Source: Boletus sp. NGJ (taxonomy: Eukaryota > Basidiomycota > Agaricomycetes > Boletales > Boletaceae). Taken from it: DNA of 64,000 nt. Location: the NCBI GenBank assembly GCA_019096195.1, contig JAGTXK010000139.1, positions 124,001 through 188,000 on the forward strand, in the 5' to 3' direction. A model generated the notes under the pieces. It had not been told where the DNA came from. It did no database searches and worked only from the letters and a program-made list of their open reading frames with translations. Position numbers and translations under genes: made by a program. This document shows, piece after piece, positions 46,896 through 58,501 of the stretch (positions are counted from its first letter, which is position 1; each line of letters opens with the position of its first letter).

Positions 46896-47108
46896 CATTC
46901 CATTCAGGATTTTTCTTTTATTTTGGAACAGCATCGGATTGATCCTGCTTACGGTACTCGTTCTCTTGCACATGTTTCCTCCGCTTCTGTCGCGCGCGGG
47001 TTCCTCGTCTTCTAGAATACGATATGTCATGACGACTGGAAGGGATAAGCAGTGCTCTCCCGATTACTTCGTATTACGTGAGCTGCTTGCAACTCGACCA
47101 CATACAAC

Positions 47109-47919
47109 ATGCTACTCGCCTTGCCTCAAGAGATTCTGCTCCACATCTGTACGTGTTGTGTCCGTGCAACTATATTTCGGTTGACTTGCCTCCCAGTCTC
47201 ATTCGTGGACATCCCAGACCTTGCGGCGCTCTCGCGTGTTTCCAAGGCTCTAGCTTTGTTGACGGCTGATCCAGTGCTCCACCGTACACGCCTGAGAGTA
47301 GTGGCCCCTTCGCGTGTGCATCACTCTCTCTTTGGTAGGAGTCCAGAGGGTATCCTCCTCAGACCAACCATCTCAGAACTTGTGCATCGCGGTGTTATGC
47401 GCGGACTCCAGATCGAACGGCGACTGCGCACAGGCGCCTATCTCTACTCTCCTCACGCGAGTGTCGCGGAATTTCCTTTGCCACTTACGTGTTATTCATG
47501 CTTCATTACAGGCTGCAAACCAATACGAGAATATTCTGCGTATTCAGCAGACACACACCAAGGTCTTGTTGTCTGCATATCTCCGCACTCGGCTGTCCCT
47601 GCCCACCGCGCTCAAATCCCTCCATTACTCACATGTCTTGCCCGATATTGAGTCATCGATAATCTCCGTCTCCCGCTCTCTCTTACCGGTGGTACACAAG
47701 CTGAAATGGAGCATTCAGAAGGACAATATGTCCAGGATCATCCGGGCGCACACCTTTGGCGCAATCAACCTGAGTGAAACCTCCCATCCTTTCAATGGGG
47801 GCTTTGGTATGTGGGCTGAACTAAAAGGAACAAATATCTTCGGAGATTCGGAAAGGGTTCGACTAGCTCTGTGCCCGGACGTGAGGAAGATGATCAAGTT
47901 TTACGAAGCGATGGCATGA
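47109..47919 (+). CDS. Small F-box protein
   Basis: Three exons, about 235 residues. MLLALPQEILLHIFSFVDIP, then DLAALSRVSKALALLTADPV, is an F-box, with an intron inside the motif. The remainder (GILLRPTISELVHRGVMRGL, NQYENILRIQQTHTKVLLSA, RTRLSLPTALKSLHYSHVLP) is helical and carries no WD or LRR repeats; the substrate-binding part is not recognised. The second intron (47457-47511) has a GC donor (CAC/gcgagt): the nearby GT shifts out of the long downstream frame. It would act as a Skp1-bound SCF adaptor. Confidence 0.78.
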
Positions 47920-48093
47920 CAAGCGCCGTCAGGTTCATGATACCCGTATCATGGTATTTCTATGTATCAGTGTATATATGTGCTTTCTAAATCAGCGCCT
48001 TTCACCTGCAAAGATGAGGTAATTGGAAGTCATTGAATTTCACACTAAACCTCAACTGCCAGTGGACCTCCTGCCTACGTACGCTCCGGGGAG

Positions 48094-49210
48094 ATGGCTG
48101 ATGCAATTCACGAGCAGTCTTCAAAGTTGATTATCGAAGTATGCGTGGATTCGGTCGAATCGGCGATGGCGTTGGTGTTCAATGCAGCAGAAGCTCGTTG
48201 TCTGACTCTCTCTACAGTGCCGTCCGCGGAGGAGCAAACCGCCTTGAGTTGTGTGGTAGTCTGGGCTACGGCGGGGGAACTACGCCAAGCATCGGTTTAC
48301 TCCAATCTGTAAAGAAGGCTGCTCCAAACGTTCCCATAATGGTACGGATGTCTTTCGAACTCCGTGGTCAAGGGTGACACCCATCGCGACAAGGCAATGG
48401 TCAGGCCTCGCACAGGAGACTTCGTGTACAGCCAAGGAGAACTGAACGTCATGCTTCAAGATATTTCTGTTTTCAAGGCGTATGATGTCCAAGGCGTCGT
48501 CTTCGGTGCACTCACTGCCGCCGGTGATGTAGATGAAAGTCAGGTCAGAGAGTAGGTATCGACACTTTTTAGCAACACGAATATTGACTTTAAGGCAGAC
48601 TGGTTTCAGCGGCAGTACCCCTAGAAGGTGACGCTCTGTCATACTACCGTTCGAGGTTATCCTTACTAGGATGTAGTTTGTTTCCATCGCGCATTTGATA
48701 TGGCGGGTGACCTGAAGAATGGTGCATCTTCATACTCCAGAGACACATACTTGGTTGACTCACCCACCCACCAAAGCTTGGGAAGCCTTGTCCAAGATCA
48801 CTGGAATCACGAGGGTGTTGACAAGGTGACTTCATCTATTAAATCAGTGCGGCTTCCGTTGGGATTGAACGCCGTCCACCGCAAGTGGTCAACGTAGACA
48901 TGCAAGCTCTCCCGAAGCCCTCGAGGCCTTGACATGGATGCTCGACTCTGCTAGGCCTACGTCTATAAGTATCCTCCCCGGCTCCGGGATTAACATATCG
49001 ACCATTCCAATACTGTGCAAAGCTCTCCTATCGCACGGACTAAAGGAAATTCACCTGAGCGGCGGTAAATGGGTAGATGGTCGTTCTGCGTACAGACCTG
49101 ACGGGATGGGGATGGGAGAATGGAGCATTTGGAGAACTGACGAAGAGGCTATCAGAAAGGTGAGAGATTTCGTGGACAGGTTCGATGCGACGGAGACAGG
49201 CGGAACTTAG
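48094..49210 (+). CDS. CutC family copper homeostasis protein
   Basis: About six exons. The (beta/alpha)8 barrel motifs in order are LIIEVCVDSVESAMAAVRGG, ANRLELCGSLGYGGGTTPS, MVRPRTGDFVYSQGEL, DVQGVVFGALTAAGDVDESQ, ETLVSAAVPLEVCFHRAFDM, AWEALSKITGITRVLTS and ISILPGSGINISTIP. All joins split codons in phase and restore family motifs. The intron after VLTS is about 87 bp and removes part of the usual TSGG segment, so that junction is the least certain. CutC was linked to copper tolerance in bacteria and animals; its biochemical activity is still debated. Confidence 0.87.
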
Positions 49211-49452
49211 CAGCGGTGGTTAAGTGCTGCTTGTTCCTAGTATCATTGGCCTCGAGCTGATGCTAGTAGAGTAGCGATGGTATTCAATTAATAGCGGAAG
49301 AGTGACTAGAACCGTCACGTGACCTACGCCCGTGTTAATCGACAGAGCGTGGCTGGAGCGCTTTCAAAGATAATGGACATTTCGCCGTCGTCTCCTTCAA
49401 CACCAGGAAATTTCACTTGAGAGTACAGGGACAGAAGGACAGTTCCTTTTGA

Positions 49453-51793
49453 ATGACGATGAAGCGGGAGTTGGGGTCTTTGGCTGGGGAACCTGACCTG
49501 GATAGCCCTCGGATGAAGCGACGCAAAGAACTCCCCGCGCCCCAAGAAGCGACAGTTCCAACGGGGGAATCATCCATGATAACAAATGGCAGCGACGGCG
49601 ATGCAATCCTTCAAGATACCGAGGGGAGCAGCGTCGACGCAGGCGTGTTGAAGGACCAAGCAACGAAACTGTGGCAGACGGTCAAGGATGCAGTCAATAA
49701 AGAGTACGTTACAAACCATGCTTGGCTCTGAGCGCCGCTCCTGTTTTTTCTTTTCTGACAGTTCTACATATGGCTGATAAACACATTTCAGAGGCAACAT
49801 ATGCTCTCCAGCTTTTATGCGATTACCCTCCAAACGCCATTATCCAGACTACTACAACGTCATCACAAATCCCATCTGCTTAGACGATATCAAGAAAAAA
49901 ATTGATGAAGACAAGTATTCCTCCCTCGACGATGTTCGGCAGGACTTCGAATTGTGCTTTTCGAACGCCAAACGATACAACATGAAGGATAGTCCAATCT
50001 GGTTAGATGCCAAGTTCTTGCTGGTCAGTACTTTGCGACATTTACTAGTATCGTCATCACTCACTTCCCCTAGAAACTCACCAACAAGGAGTACACCAAG
50101 TTAACCGGCAAGAAAGTGAAGAAAAGCAGTGACCATGACGAAAATGGCGAGGAGAAAGCGGAGGGTGACGGTGACGACGACAAGAAGAAGAATAAGCCAC
50201 CCAATATGAACCGGCTGCTCAAATCAAGGCTTCAAAAACTTGTGGAAAAAACAGACGAGGAGACGTGAGCCATTTTTCTTTCTTCATTCAATTCCGCTTA
50301 GTTCGGGGCTTCAGGCATCGTGTTCTTTCTGACGTCTTCATGGAGATGCCATCAAAAAAGGATTATCCGTCGTACTACAAGCAAATTAAGCGCCCGATGT
50401 GTCTCGAGTACATCTTCGTACGTCTCAACGCTCTCGTGCGAAGTTGCACTTACTTTTACCTTAGAAACGGTTGAAACGCAAGGAATATGCTACTTCCGAA
50501 GAGTTCGCCAACGAGGTCGAACTAGTGTTTTCAAATGCTCTTGAATTCAACCAGGACCATAGCCAAATATGGGAGGACGCTAGTACCCTCCGGGTTGGTT
50601 GACCTTACGTTGTACTGTCATAACACTCACATTCATCATAGGATTACTTCCGCCAACTCATGTCCGATCTACCACCTCCACATGCCCTCCATAGGTATGC
50701 GAAAACGCCAGGTAAAATCAAGCTGAAAGTTCCGGGTGTGTCGACCGGCCCAACAATTGCTGCTTCGCAGTTGCCAGCAGAGCTGTCGGGTACGAAGCCT
50801 ATACAGGACAACGTAGCAAGTTCCTTGACGTTGCGATTACCCGGTTCTGGCACCACCGCCAAGTCTCCTGTCCAGATGCTCGAATCGTTGCCCAAGACAA
50901 CTTCAAATCCAGTTGTCACACCCGCCGCTGGAGCTCCCGTGAATCAACCTCTTGCACCAAAGCCTGCTCCTACTCCGACCCCCGTTTCAGCAACTCTCGC
51001 TCCAATTGAAACTTCGCGCGTACCTACACCTGTTCTCACACCTGCTACTCCAGCAACTGTGTCATCGTCAAAAGTCAACGCATCCTCCTCTCAAGTTGCG
51101 GTTCAACCACCACCTCGGTACACTCCCATTCCACAATATACGCACTACCCCAATGCAACATACCACCCAGCAACCCAGCCTCTCGCCACTCCCAAACCCT
51201 CGGGATCCGCAGCACCATCCGCAGCGCCAATCAATCACCTTCGCAACGCACACTCTGTTTCAAGATCCCCTGCACCATCACTTAGTGGCCACAGGCCCCT
51301 GAAGGAGGTTTTGGTCTCCGTGAAGCCTCGGGGAAGATCCATTTGGCTGGACCATCGTGATGGTGTCAGGTCATGGGCTATTAAGCTTGGCCACGGCGAG
51401 ATATCGATATCCCTGTCTATTGCAGAAATCAAATTCCTCGGAGACGAGGATCGAGATAGTAGCGATGAAGATGCTGATGCCCATGATCTTGAGGAAGAAG
51501 AGGAAGAAGTACCAAAGAAACGTGGTCGTGGTCGTCCACCCAAGAACTCGAAGGTCAAGGCTAAAGTAGTAACAGCAAAGAAATCAGATTTCGCAGGCAA
51601 GAAGACTTTGAAGGCGGCCACCCCAACACGCGAGAGCATTCAGATTGTGTTGAATGGTAAACCCGTCGGCGAGAAACCCGAGCAGGAAGGGGTTTGGGAT
51701 ATGGATTTGCAGACCGGTATGAACGTCTTAGAAGTAGGGGAGAAGGGTGGTCATGTCTGGAAGGTGTACTTTGAAAGGGTGGCTACCACTTGA
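49453..51793 (+). CDS. Rsc4-like tandem bromodomain chromatin-remodelling subunit
   Basis: About six exons. Two bromodomains lie side by side: the first has PSKRHYPDYYNVITNPICLD and the acetyl-lysine-reading Asn in CFSNAKRYNMKDS; the second has MPSKKDYPSYYKQIKRPMCL and Asn in FSNALEFNQDHSQIW. A linker with an acidic/Lys-rich stretch separates them. A long Pro/Ala/Thr-rich low-complexity region follows, then a C-terminal domain starting PLKEVLVSVKPRGRSIWLDH and ending GGHVWKVYFERV. An acidic patch and an AT-hook (KKRGRGRPPKNSK) sit inside it. This plan matches Rsc4 of the RSC/SWI-SNF complex, which reads acetylated histone H3. Rsc1/2 also carry two bromodomains but have a BAH domain, absent here. 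Confidence 0.85.
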
Positions 51794-51963
51794 TTGGATG
51801 CCTTTTGGTCATCGTAATTCTTCGCTCTTGTCTAAGTATCTAATCGCTTATTACTTAATGGTGTATCCCTTCATTGTAACTTTACTCTACCAAGCCATAG
51901 TGATTCCATTGTCAAATAAATATCCTCTTGGTCGTGAAGAAGGGAAAGGAGGGGGGTAAAGTG

Positions 51964-53813
51964 TCAATTTCTAAGTCCCAGCAGTCTATCATCGTCAGAT
52001 ACCACAATCTCATCCCTCGAGTCCGATTCATAATTTTCAGTGTACACCACGTCCTCCGGCTGGTACACCTGATATCTTCCCGTCCTCTCAATCTCGCTCT
52101 GTATATATTCCCTGAGCATTTCCTCTCTATTTATGGGGCGGACTTCATAGCCTTCCGAGCCACGTCGTACCTTCGCCCCCGGATACTCTTCTTCGCGCTC
52201 TGTGTCATTATCTACAAAGTACGGTTGGAGTGGGTAGGCTTCTTGTTCGAAGTCTGGATGGTAGGGTGGGAGTGCAGATGTGTAAGCTCGAGCAGACGAT
52301 CGTTCGTCGATAGGCCGCGGGCGTGCGTTGGAGGGGCGAAGGGCAGGATTGAAGTCGCCATTTTCATAAGTCCAGGGGCTATCAGGGAGCTTGAAGGGTT
52401 TTTGGCTCTCTAGAGCCGGATCCCTTGGTGGCCATCCCACGACATCACGGTCTAAAATGACAGACAAGGCAAGCATCAGTTTCTTATGCAATTCAAGATG
52501 GAACAAAAAGACACCATATAGACTGACAGGGAGAAGGAAGGTTGGGGACACCAAGGCTTCTGTCCCCGGTGCGATACAGAAGATCCATGTCACTCACCAA
52601 TTCCAACCGACAACTGGAACTTGAGACCAGTCCCTGGCGGGATCGTGGGAAAACACCAAAGAAGTGGGTTGTTACCCAGAATAGAGACCATGTTCCTCCA
52701 GACTCCTAAATCCTATCCAGAAGTCAGTGACCGTCTACCGGGATTTCTTGGCGCATACATAGGGAAACTTGATCTGAGAGCGGGATAAGTTGTTGCAGTA
52801 CGTTCAGGCACAAACAACCCACCTCTTGTATCTTGCCGTTGCGTTTGAGTATCGCGGCCTTGTCTTTTTCCCATCCTTCAATCGTGGTGGTGTTGACTGT
52901 CAAGCTGTAGAAGTGATATGCGCTGAATGCGCACCATCAACTTGAGGTTCTCATGACCGACGAAAACAAACCTGAAAGCACCGACGGCAAGGATGACCGG
53001 TATTACGAATACGTAGTTCATGACAATGCAGAGGAAATCAAAACCAGACAGATCGTCCTAGACCGAATCAAAACCCAGAAGTCTTATTTGTAAAAGGACT
53101 CACGTAGTATCCCCTTTTCACTGTAGCCATAACCCTCCGGGTTACGATGGAAAGGTGGTAGGTACACGTGACATCCACGAAGAACAGGAAACGAAGGAAA
53201 TGACCATAGTTGAAGTGGCCAATGCAATTGTTCACCCAAGGGCAGTGGTGATCTGAATCGGGCGATAATGAATGCAGAACATTAGCCAAAAAAAGTGGCA
53301 CGAACCCATCCGAAGCACGCATCTGGATGGAGCAAGTCAGGGATGTCCAATCCATGGGAATGTGTTGACCAACCGATTGCACTGTCTACAATGATGTGAC
53401 CTCGGGGGTTTGTATTTTTCACAAGTCCGACAGTATCTAGGGCCTCCCGTGAGCTTCTTGACTTCGTATCCGTCTCCAGCAAGAAAGTCGGGCTCCTGGA
53501 CGTGATATCAGAGGATTGGGAGAGGGAAAGCAGCCAATCTGACCCATCCATCGGGCACCCGGCCAGGGTCAGTGAATATGCATAGGTAGTAGTTCCACAG
53601 TAGCATGAGCGCCAGTACACTGCATAACATGTCATGGCAAAGTCAAGCTAGCAGGGGGACGGCTTACTTGAATGGCACGAGCAGCGTTACGAGCTCGACG
53701 GTCCATTCGCGACCATACCATGGCCATATGATGAATACCTGTGCAGTGAGTACGGGGAAGAGTATTAGAAACAGCACGAAGCTGATGATGAGGTAGGCCA
53801 AGAAGGTGTGCAT
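51964..53813 (-). CDS. Palmitoyltransferase PFA4 (DHHC family)
   Basis: A multi-exon gene. It S-acylates proteins in the ER; yeast Pfa4 modifies chitin synthase Chs3. Visible elements: first membrane segment leading into [20 protein letters not shown], the DPG motif in [17 protein letters not shown], zinc-binding [20 protein letters not shown], the catalytic [19 protein letters not shown] and the TTxE motif in [13 protein letters not shown]. Then [20 protein letters not shown], typical of Pfa4. The C-terminal tail is polar. The start is uncertain. I give [12 protein letters not shown] at 53813, which yields the standard four membrane spans. A possible extra exon begins at ATG 54039 and would add an unusual signal-like segment. 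Confidence 0.82.
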
Positions 53814-54136
53814 AAGAGAGTTGCGACATGCCCAAAGTGGCCATTTGCGGTCTTGCCACCTGCCATGGCACAGCTCCGTGTGAGACCCTCGACGGGTCTA
53901 TGGAGCTCAATACGTTTCGCTTCACAGCTTAGCCAAAGCCCAATTACCAGCCAGCGTTCGTGCATGTTTTCTTACATTCTTCCAATGTACTGACATCAAG
54001 CACCGCAGCCGTGAAAACAACGGCGACGACAGCCAGCATTGCCGAGAGTGGGCACAAGCCCACTTCTATACTATCGCGTATGTCTCGAGTGAATGCACTT
54101 GTGGTTCACCTCCATTGAACGTATTCTTCCTTCCAG

Positions 54137-54747
54137 GCCTAAGCGACAAAACACAGTCAAGGATCCGTCGCAATATTTCTGGCACAGAGCAAAAAACTTA
54201 TGCACACGTTGATGTTGTGGCTGTTGTAGACGGAAAACCACGTCGTCGGGCCACTTCATTCATTTCAGCTCGGTCTGCGCAGCAAAGGGATCATGCAGCT
54301 GAGAAATGGTTCACAGATGTTCGAGAACTTGACATCGACAATGTGGACCAGTCCAATGACCTCAAATCGCTGCCCCGCAAGAAACGTGTGGGGTCCCAAT
54401 TTCCGAAGCAACACGAGATGAGACCCAGGACAGACCTAAACGCATTGTTTGCTCCTACTGAACGCTCTGCTACCTCACTGCGAGTCCAGACCAAGAGAGA
54501 ACTCGGCGGCGACTACACCAGTTACATTCCAGATGGATACGCTGATCCGTATCAGTTCCCCATAGACTACGCTCGCTTGGTTCTCGGCCGAAACAAGCAC
54601 ATACCCTTGAGTGCGCAAACCGGTGCCTTGAATATCATCGAGGAAGCGATTCAGGGAAGAACAACCAGGCAGGGTAAGTAGGCTTCCACTTTGATACTCT
54701 ACTTGGCTCTGATTTGGTCGATTAAATTGTGGCATATAGTTGTTTAG
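54137..54747 (+). CDS. Hypothetical protein, 5' end unresolved
   Basis: An open frame of about 180 codons from a likely acceptor (ttccag/GCCTAAG) to a strong donor (GG/gtaagt at 54676) and a short last exon giving VV and a stop at 54747. I recognise no family. It is hydrophilic, with KPRRRATSFISARSAQQRDH, RPRTDLNALFAPTERSATSL and GGDYTSYIPDGYADPYQFP. No ATG lies at the start of the visible frame (a TTG at 54115 is the nearest start-like codon). The first exon must therefore be upstream, overlapping the 5' region of the PFA4 gene on the other strand, or the gene begins at an internal ATG such as 54418. Confidence 0.5.
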
Positions 54748-54817
54748 ATGTCTCTAATATCGCTCAGTGCTCTCCTTCACCGTTGGTAAACTGAAATAAA
54801 CATAAAATACGAGAAAA

Positions 54818-56342
54818 CTACGAATGCGAGGAAACCTCCGCAGAGTGTAATGTAGGCGCTGACGATTGCTCGGGTAATAGGACAGAAGGTACAGTGAGAT
54901 CTTTGGGCCTGTCACTGACAATCGCCGGTGAACGTGGCCGAATCCACTCCGGAAGTTCAAAGTCTCTCACTTCCTCTATACTCTGTGGGACTTTAGTGCC
55001 AAACGCAGTCACATGTCTTTGCGTTTTCCGCGCATTCGGTGCGACTTGATTACGAAGAGCCCATCGCATGAGTACGCATGGTTCAGTCTTCGGCGCAGTA
55101 GACTGTGGGGACTTTTTGACATATTCGGGGGTGCCAGTGGAATAAGGAGATTCCGGATCGTCGACGTGCGGTGTTCGATGGCGTTTGTAGGGTCGGTCAG
55201 AAGACAATGATAATGTATCCGACGAAACCTTGGAGAACGGTTTCGTAGGCAACAAAGGCGTGTGTGTATGGTTCGAATTAGCTCCAGGAGAGCTTACTTG
55301 GAATAACGGGAGGCCGCTGTAATCCTTGTAACGGGTTTGCGGGACCTTGATCTTTAGAATGATTGACGGGGAGATGGATTTTGGCGAAACTTGACCGGGC
55401 AATTCCCTTCCTGTGGAGTTGGACTCGTCCAGACTGTACATGTCAGAAGCATGCAGATGCATGATATTGGATCTGCTAGCGCCTTTAAGATCTGCAAGCT
55501 TTTTCTCGGAAGGAAGAAGAGTTCGGTAACGCTCCTCCAGAGTGGACGCGACTTCAAGCATTTCTTGTCGGCGTCTCTCCCCTTCACTATGGATTGGAGT
55601 AACATTGGTCTGGGTGCCAGACAAGCTAACTCCGGACTTGTCTTCGTTGACTGTGGGCGGTTGGGAGAATGACGCAGCAGGTAAACCGAGGAACGCAGAG
55701 CCGTCCATAATCTTGAGCTGTTCGATACGTTCCTTGAGTTTATACTGCTCATGTTTCAGCTTCTCCTTCTCGCGCAGCCGTTGTCGCTTTTCGAAGATCT
55801 CATACTTGCGATGTCGTTTCTCGTATGCCGCATCGGAAGTGTCTGCGTTATCCTGCTAGAGATATCCGAGACGAATATGATTACACGTTACATAAAACCT
55901 GGAAGTGCGCACCTCTTCCGATGACCGAGGCCTGAAACGCCCTCCGACGGTTGCGTCCTCTGACAATAGAGAAAACTCGGGAGTCTGAATGTTTAGTTGC
56001 TCCCGATAGGCCTTTATAACATCAGACCGGTCGAAGTAACGTTGATTGGCAAAAGTATTGAGCCCAAAGCTTGTTGACTTTGATGAGGGGTGGAACAATG
56101 CCGAATTCGTTGTCAACAAGAAGGGTGTATCGGCGGGAATGAGGGGCTCGTTGTCGACTGTAGTTAAAAATGAGCGCGAAACGACAAGGAGGCCGCAGTT
56201 ACGAACGTCGACGTTTTTGTGCATCCAAAATCATAAGGTCCACATCACAGCTTCCTATCCCAGGGCCACCGCGACGAGAACGTGTGGGTAGAACACGTTT
56301 CTGACGAGGATGTGAAGTTGTTAGATGAGATGCATCCGCCAT
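54818..56342 (-). CDS. PEHE-like chromatin-associated protein
   Basis: Three or four exons. The N-terminus MADASHLTTSHPRQKRVLPT, then RSRRGGPGIGSCDVDLMILD, joins NEPLIPADTPFLLTTNSALF across a 50 bp intron. The third exon starts DNADTSDAAYEKRHRKYEIF and continues EKRQRLREKEKLKHEQYKLK, a highly charged helix like the PEHE region of MSL1/NSL1 histone acetyltransferase scaffolds. The C-terminal half is disordered, with KRHRTPHVDDPESPYSTGTP and VLMRWALRNQVAPNARKTQR. A 69 bp segment (55229-55297) has good splice signals but also reads through in frame. A nuclear function in a HAT or remodelling complex is inferred. Confidence 0.7.
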
Positions 56343-56809
56343 GGTCCTCTCCGGCGCTTGCCAGTGATCGCGTTTCCACAACGCTGACGACGAACGTTGG
56401 CCGTGGTGCAACGTTCGAGTCCGAATCGAAGATGGCGACTGGAACCAGTGGGTCACAGTCGTCGTGGAGGCCCGGAAAGAAATCGCGTCTAGCGCAAGTT
56501 GTGGACTGCGTTGATGGGGAACCGCTGAGACAAAAGCTACAGTATTACCGTAGGTTATTAGGTACTAGAGAAAAGTCTTTGCTGGGATCAGAGTTAACGA
56601 CGTGCGGGCTAGGGAAACCCTCGACGAACATCCAACCGTCAGCGCTCAAGGGCGTAGATCACGTCCATGATTTTCCCCTTTGGTACTAACACACAGTCGG
56701 TACCTCTACTACACTAGCCTCGATTCACGGAGATCATATCTTAGGTCTTCAGCACCAGTAACTGTACACACAACACGTCTTGACACGTAAACTGACTATT
56801 TAGCCTGAT
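56343..56809. other. Intergenic region, no confident gene
   Basis: 467 bp between the PEHE-like start and the RNase T2 stop. A plus-strand frame (56282-56689, 135 codons) crosses it, but it overlaps the PEHE exon 1 antisense and shows no family motif or splice support. Confidence 0.4.
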
Positions 56810-58134
56810 TTCGGGATGTATTGAACACCAGCGGATGGACAAGAGCCATCCTTGAACCCTGGCGAGCCTAGGTGATCATCATCAACATTAAGGTCTGAAT
56901 TGGGAAATGAATGTACTCACTGATGGGATCGAACGTACCATCGATGACTGAGCCCTGTAGGTAAAAGTACCAACTAATTGTGTTCAGGCCATCGTTCAAG
57001 CAGCCGAGATCAGGAGTATACTAGAACGAGATAATCTCAAATACGAGCGCCGTATTATGAGCATGTACTTACACCTCCAGAACCAGCCTCAAGCGCGGAA
57101 AGGATATCCGATAACGCATAGGTTTGAGACGTGGAAGGCGTGATACCAGCGTCTGCGAGCCAAGTGTACGTGGGGAGAGTCTGGAAAAGCCCGACAATTG
57201 TCTCGCAGTACGCCACAGCCTTTGCGAAACGAATTTAGTCGTGTGTGCGATCCCCGGCTCATAAGCACCCTACCTCGGCTCCTTGGGGACTCCCGGGTGG
57301 GAAGCAGGAGGTCTGGAGGGTGCTGTCAGGGACCCGAGATCAGTAACCATTTGGAAACGGAAGTTTAATGTAGTTCCTACCTAAAGCACGTGCCATGCGT
57401 TGCCCATTCATGCTAGACTGTTATTAGCGAGACATCCATATAGTCGGAACACGACGTACATCCCAAAGTTCCTCGTTGTTACCGTTATCGTTCAACCAGT
57501 ATCGTTGCATGTAGTCCAACGTAGACGTAGCGCCCTGGTCTGAGAGAAGCTGGTCACGAGGTCACGGCGACGCTTTCCTTGGACGGCTTTCAGAGAAGTT
57601 GCGTACCTGGGCAATATTGTAGTCGGCACGCGATGGATCACAATTCTCATCATATGTACCATCGCAGCTGTTGACAGGGGTGATTGATGAGTACGAGATA
57701 TGTGCAACCCTACTAACAAACGCACTTGTCATTCCACAAGCCTGACGGGTGCATAAGATTCAATGTGTGTTGCTTTTGCGCATCAATCACTCACCGTGGA
57801 TGGTCCAGCTGTCGGCAGGGCTACCGGCGACGTCGGTGTCCCAGAACTTCCGGGATTATAATCAGTAACAAAAGGGTATAACTGGTGAGAGAATACCTGA
57901 GTTTGCAACAACAGGCCCTACGATAGAACGAAGCAAGTCAGCGGCGGTGTGTTCAAGACGTGGAGAACGACATACGCCCGGGTATTCGGTGCAGCATGTG
58001 TTGGAGGGCATTGTCTGACAAGAAGCCGGACCGGAGGTGGAACAACCGGAGGTGATATTGTTCAGGAGGCGGGGAATGGACGTCGCTCCCGACAACGCGC
58101 AGAGTTGAGTCAACAGGACAAAGGACAAGATCAT
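56810..58134 (-). CDS. Secreted ribonuclease T2
   Basis: A gene of about nine short exons. The start [17 protein letters not shown] is a signal peptide. The mature protein begins near [20 protein letters not shown], then [20 protein letters not shown]. Both active-site blocks are present: CAS1 in [20 protein letters not shown] and CAS2 in HEWATHGTC, each with its catalytic His. The C-terminus is [32 protein letters not shown] and, after a final intron, [20 protein letters not shown]. Cysteine pairs follow the fungal T2 pattern. It cleaves RNA via 2',3'-cyclic phosphates and is probably extracellular or vacuolar, for nutrient recovery. Confidence 0.9.
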
Positions 58135-58501
58135 TTTGAGCTGGATACCGAGCCTCTGCAAACCCAGCCATTTATGCTGGTAGACGCAGGAACAGACGTG
58201 ACATCTCATCAGGTCTGAACGAAACCCGCCCGGATTCGGTTGTACGAGGAATGAATCGATGACGATCATATGGCAGCGTGCGGTTCAATCCACGCGTTTC
58301 TTCTCATGCCCGGAAGGCTACCCATATGATAGCAGGATGACCAAAACCAAGAGGTAGCCTCAAGCTCGGTTCATCGCTCGAGGGAAAAATCGGCGCAATG
58401 GATTTCCTTACCGAATCGTTGGGATAATGTTTGCCAACCTGGACGGTGGTGAGAGTGACATGCTTGCCAATAATCCAATTCGAGCCTCTGCGGATGCTGG
58501 A
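58135..58501. other. Intergenic region between RNase T2 and NAF1
   Basis: About 370 bp with no supported gene. It holds the RNase T2 promoter, with an AT-rich CATAAATG element about 40 bp upstream of its ATG as a possible weak TATA box, and the 3' flank of NAF1. Confidence 0.45.

Noticed and set aside
56282-56689. Plus-strand 135-codon frame
   Set aside because: Mostly antisense to PEHE-like exon 1 and its promoter; no motif, no splice signals, and composition is not clearly coding.
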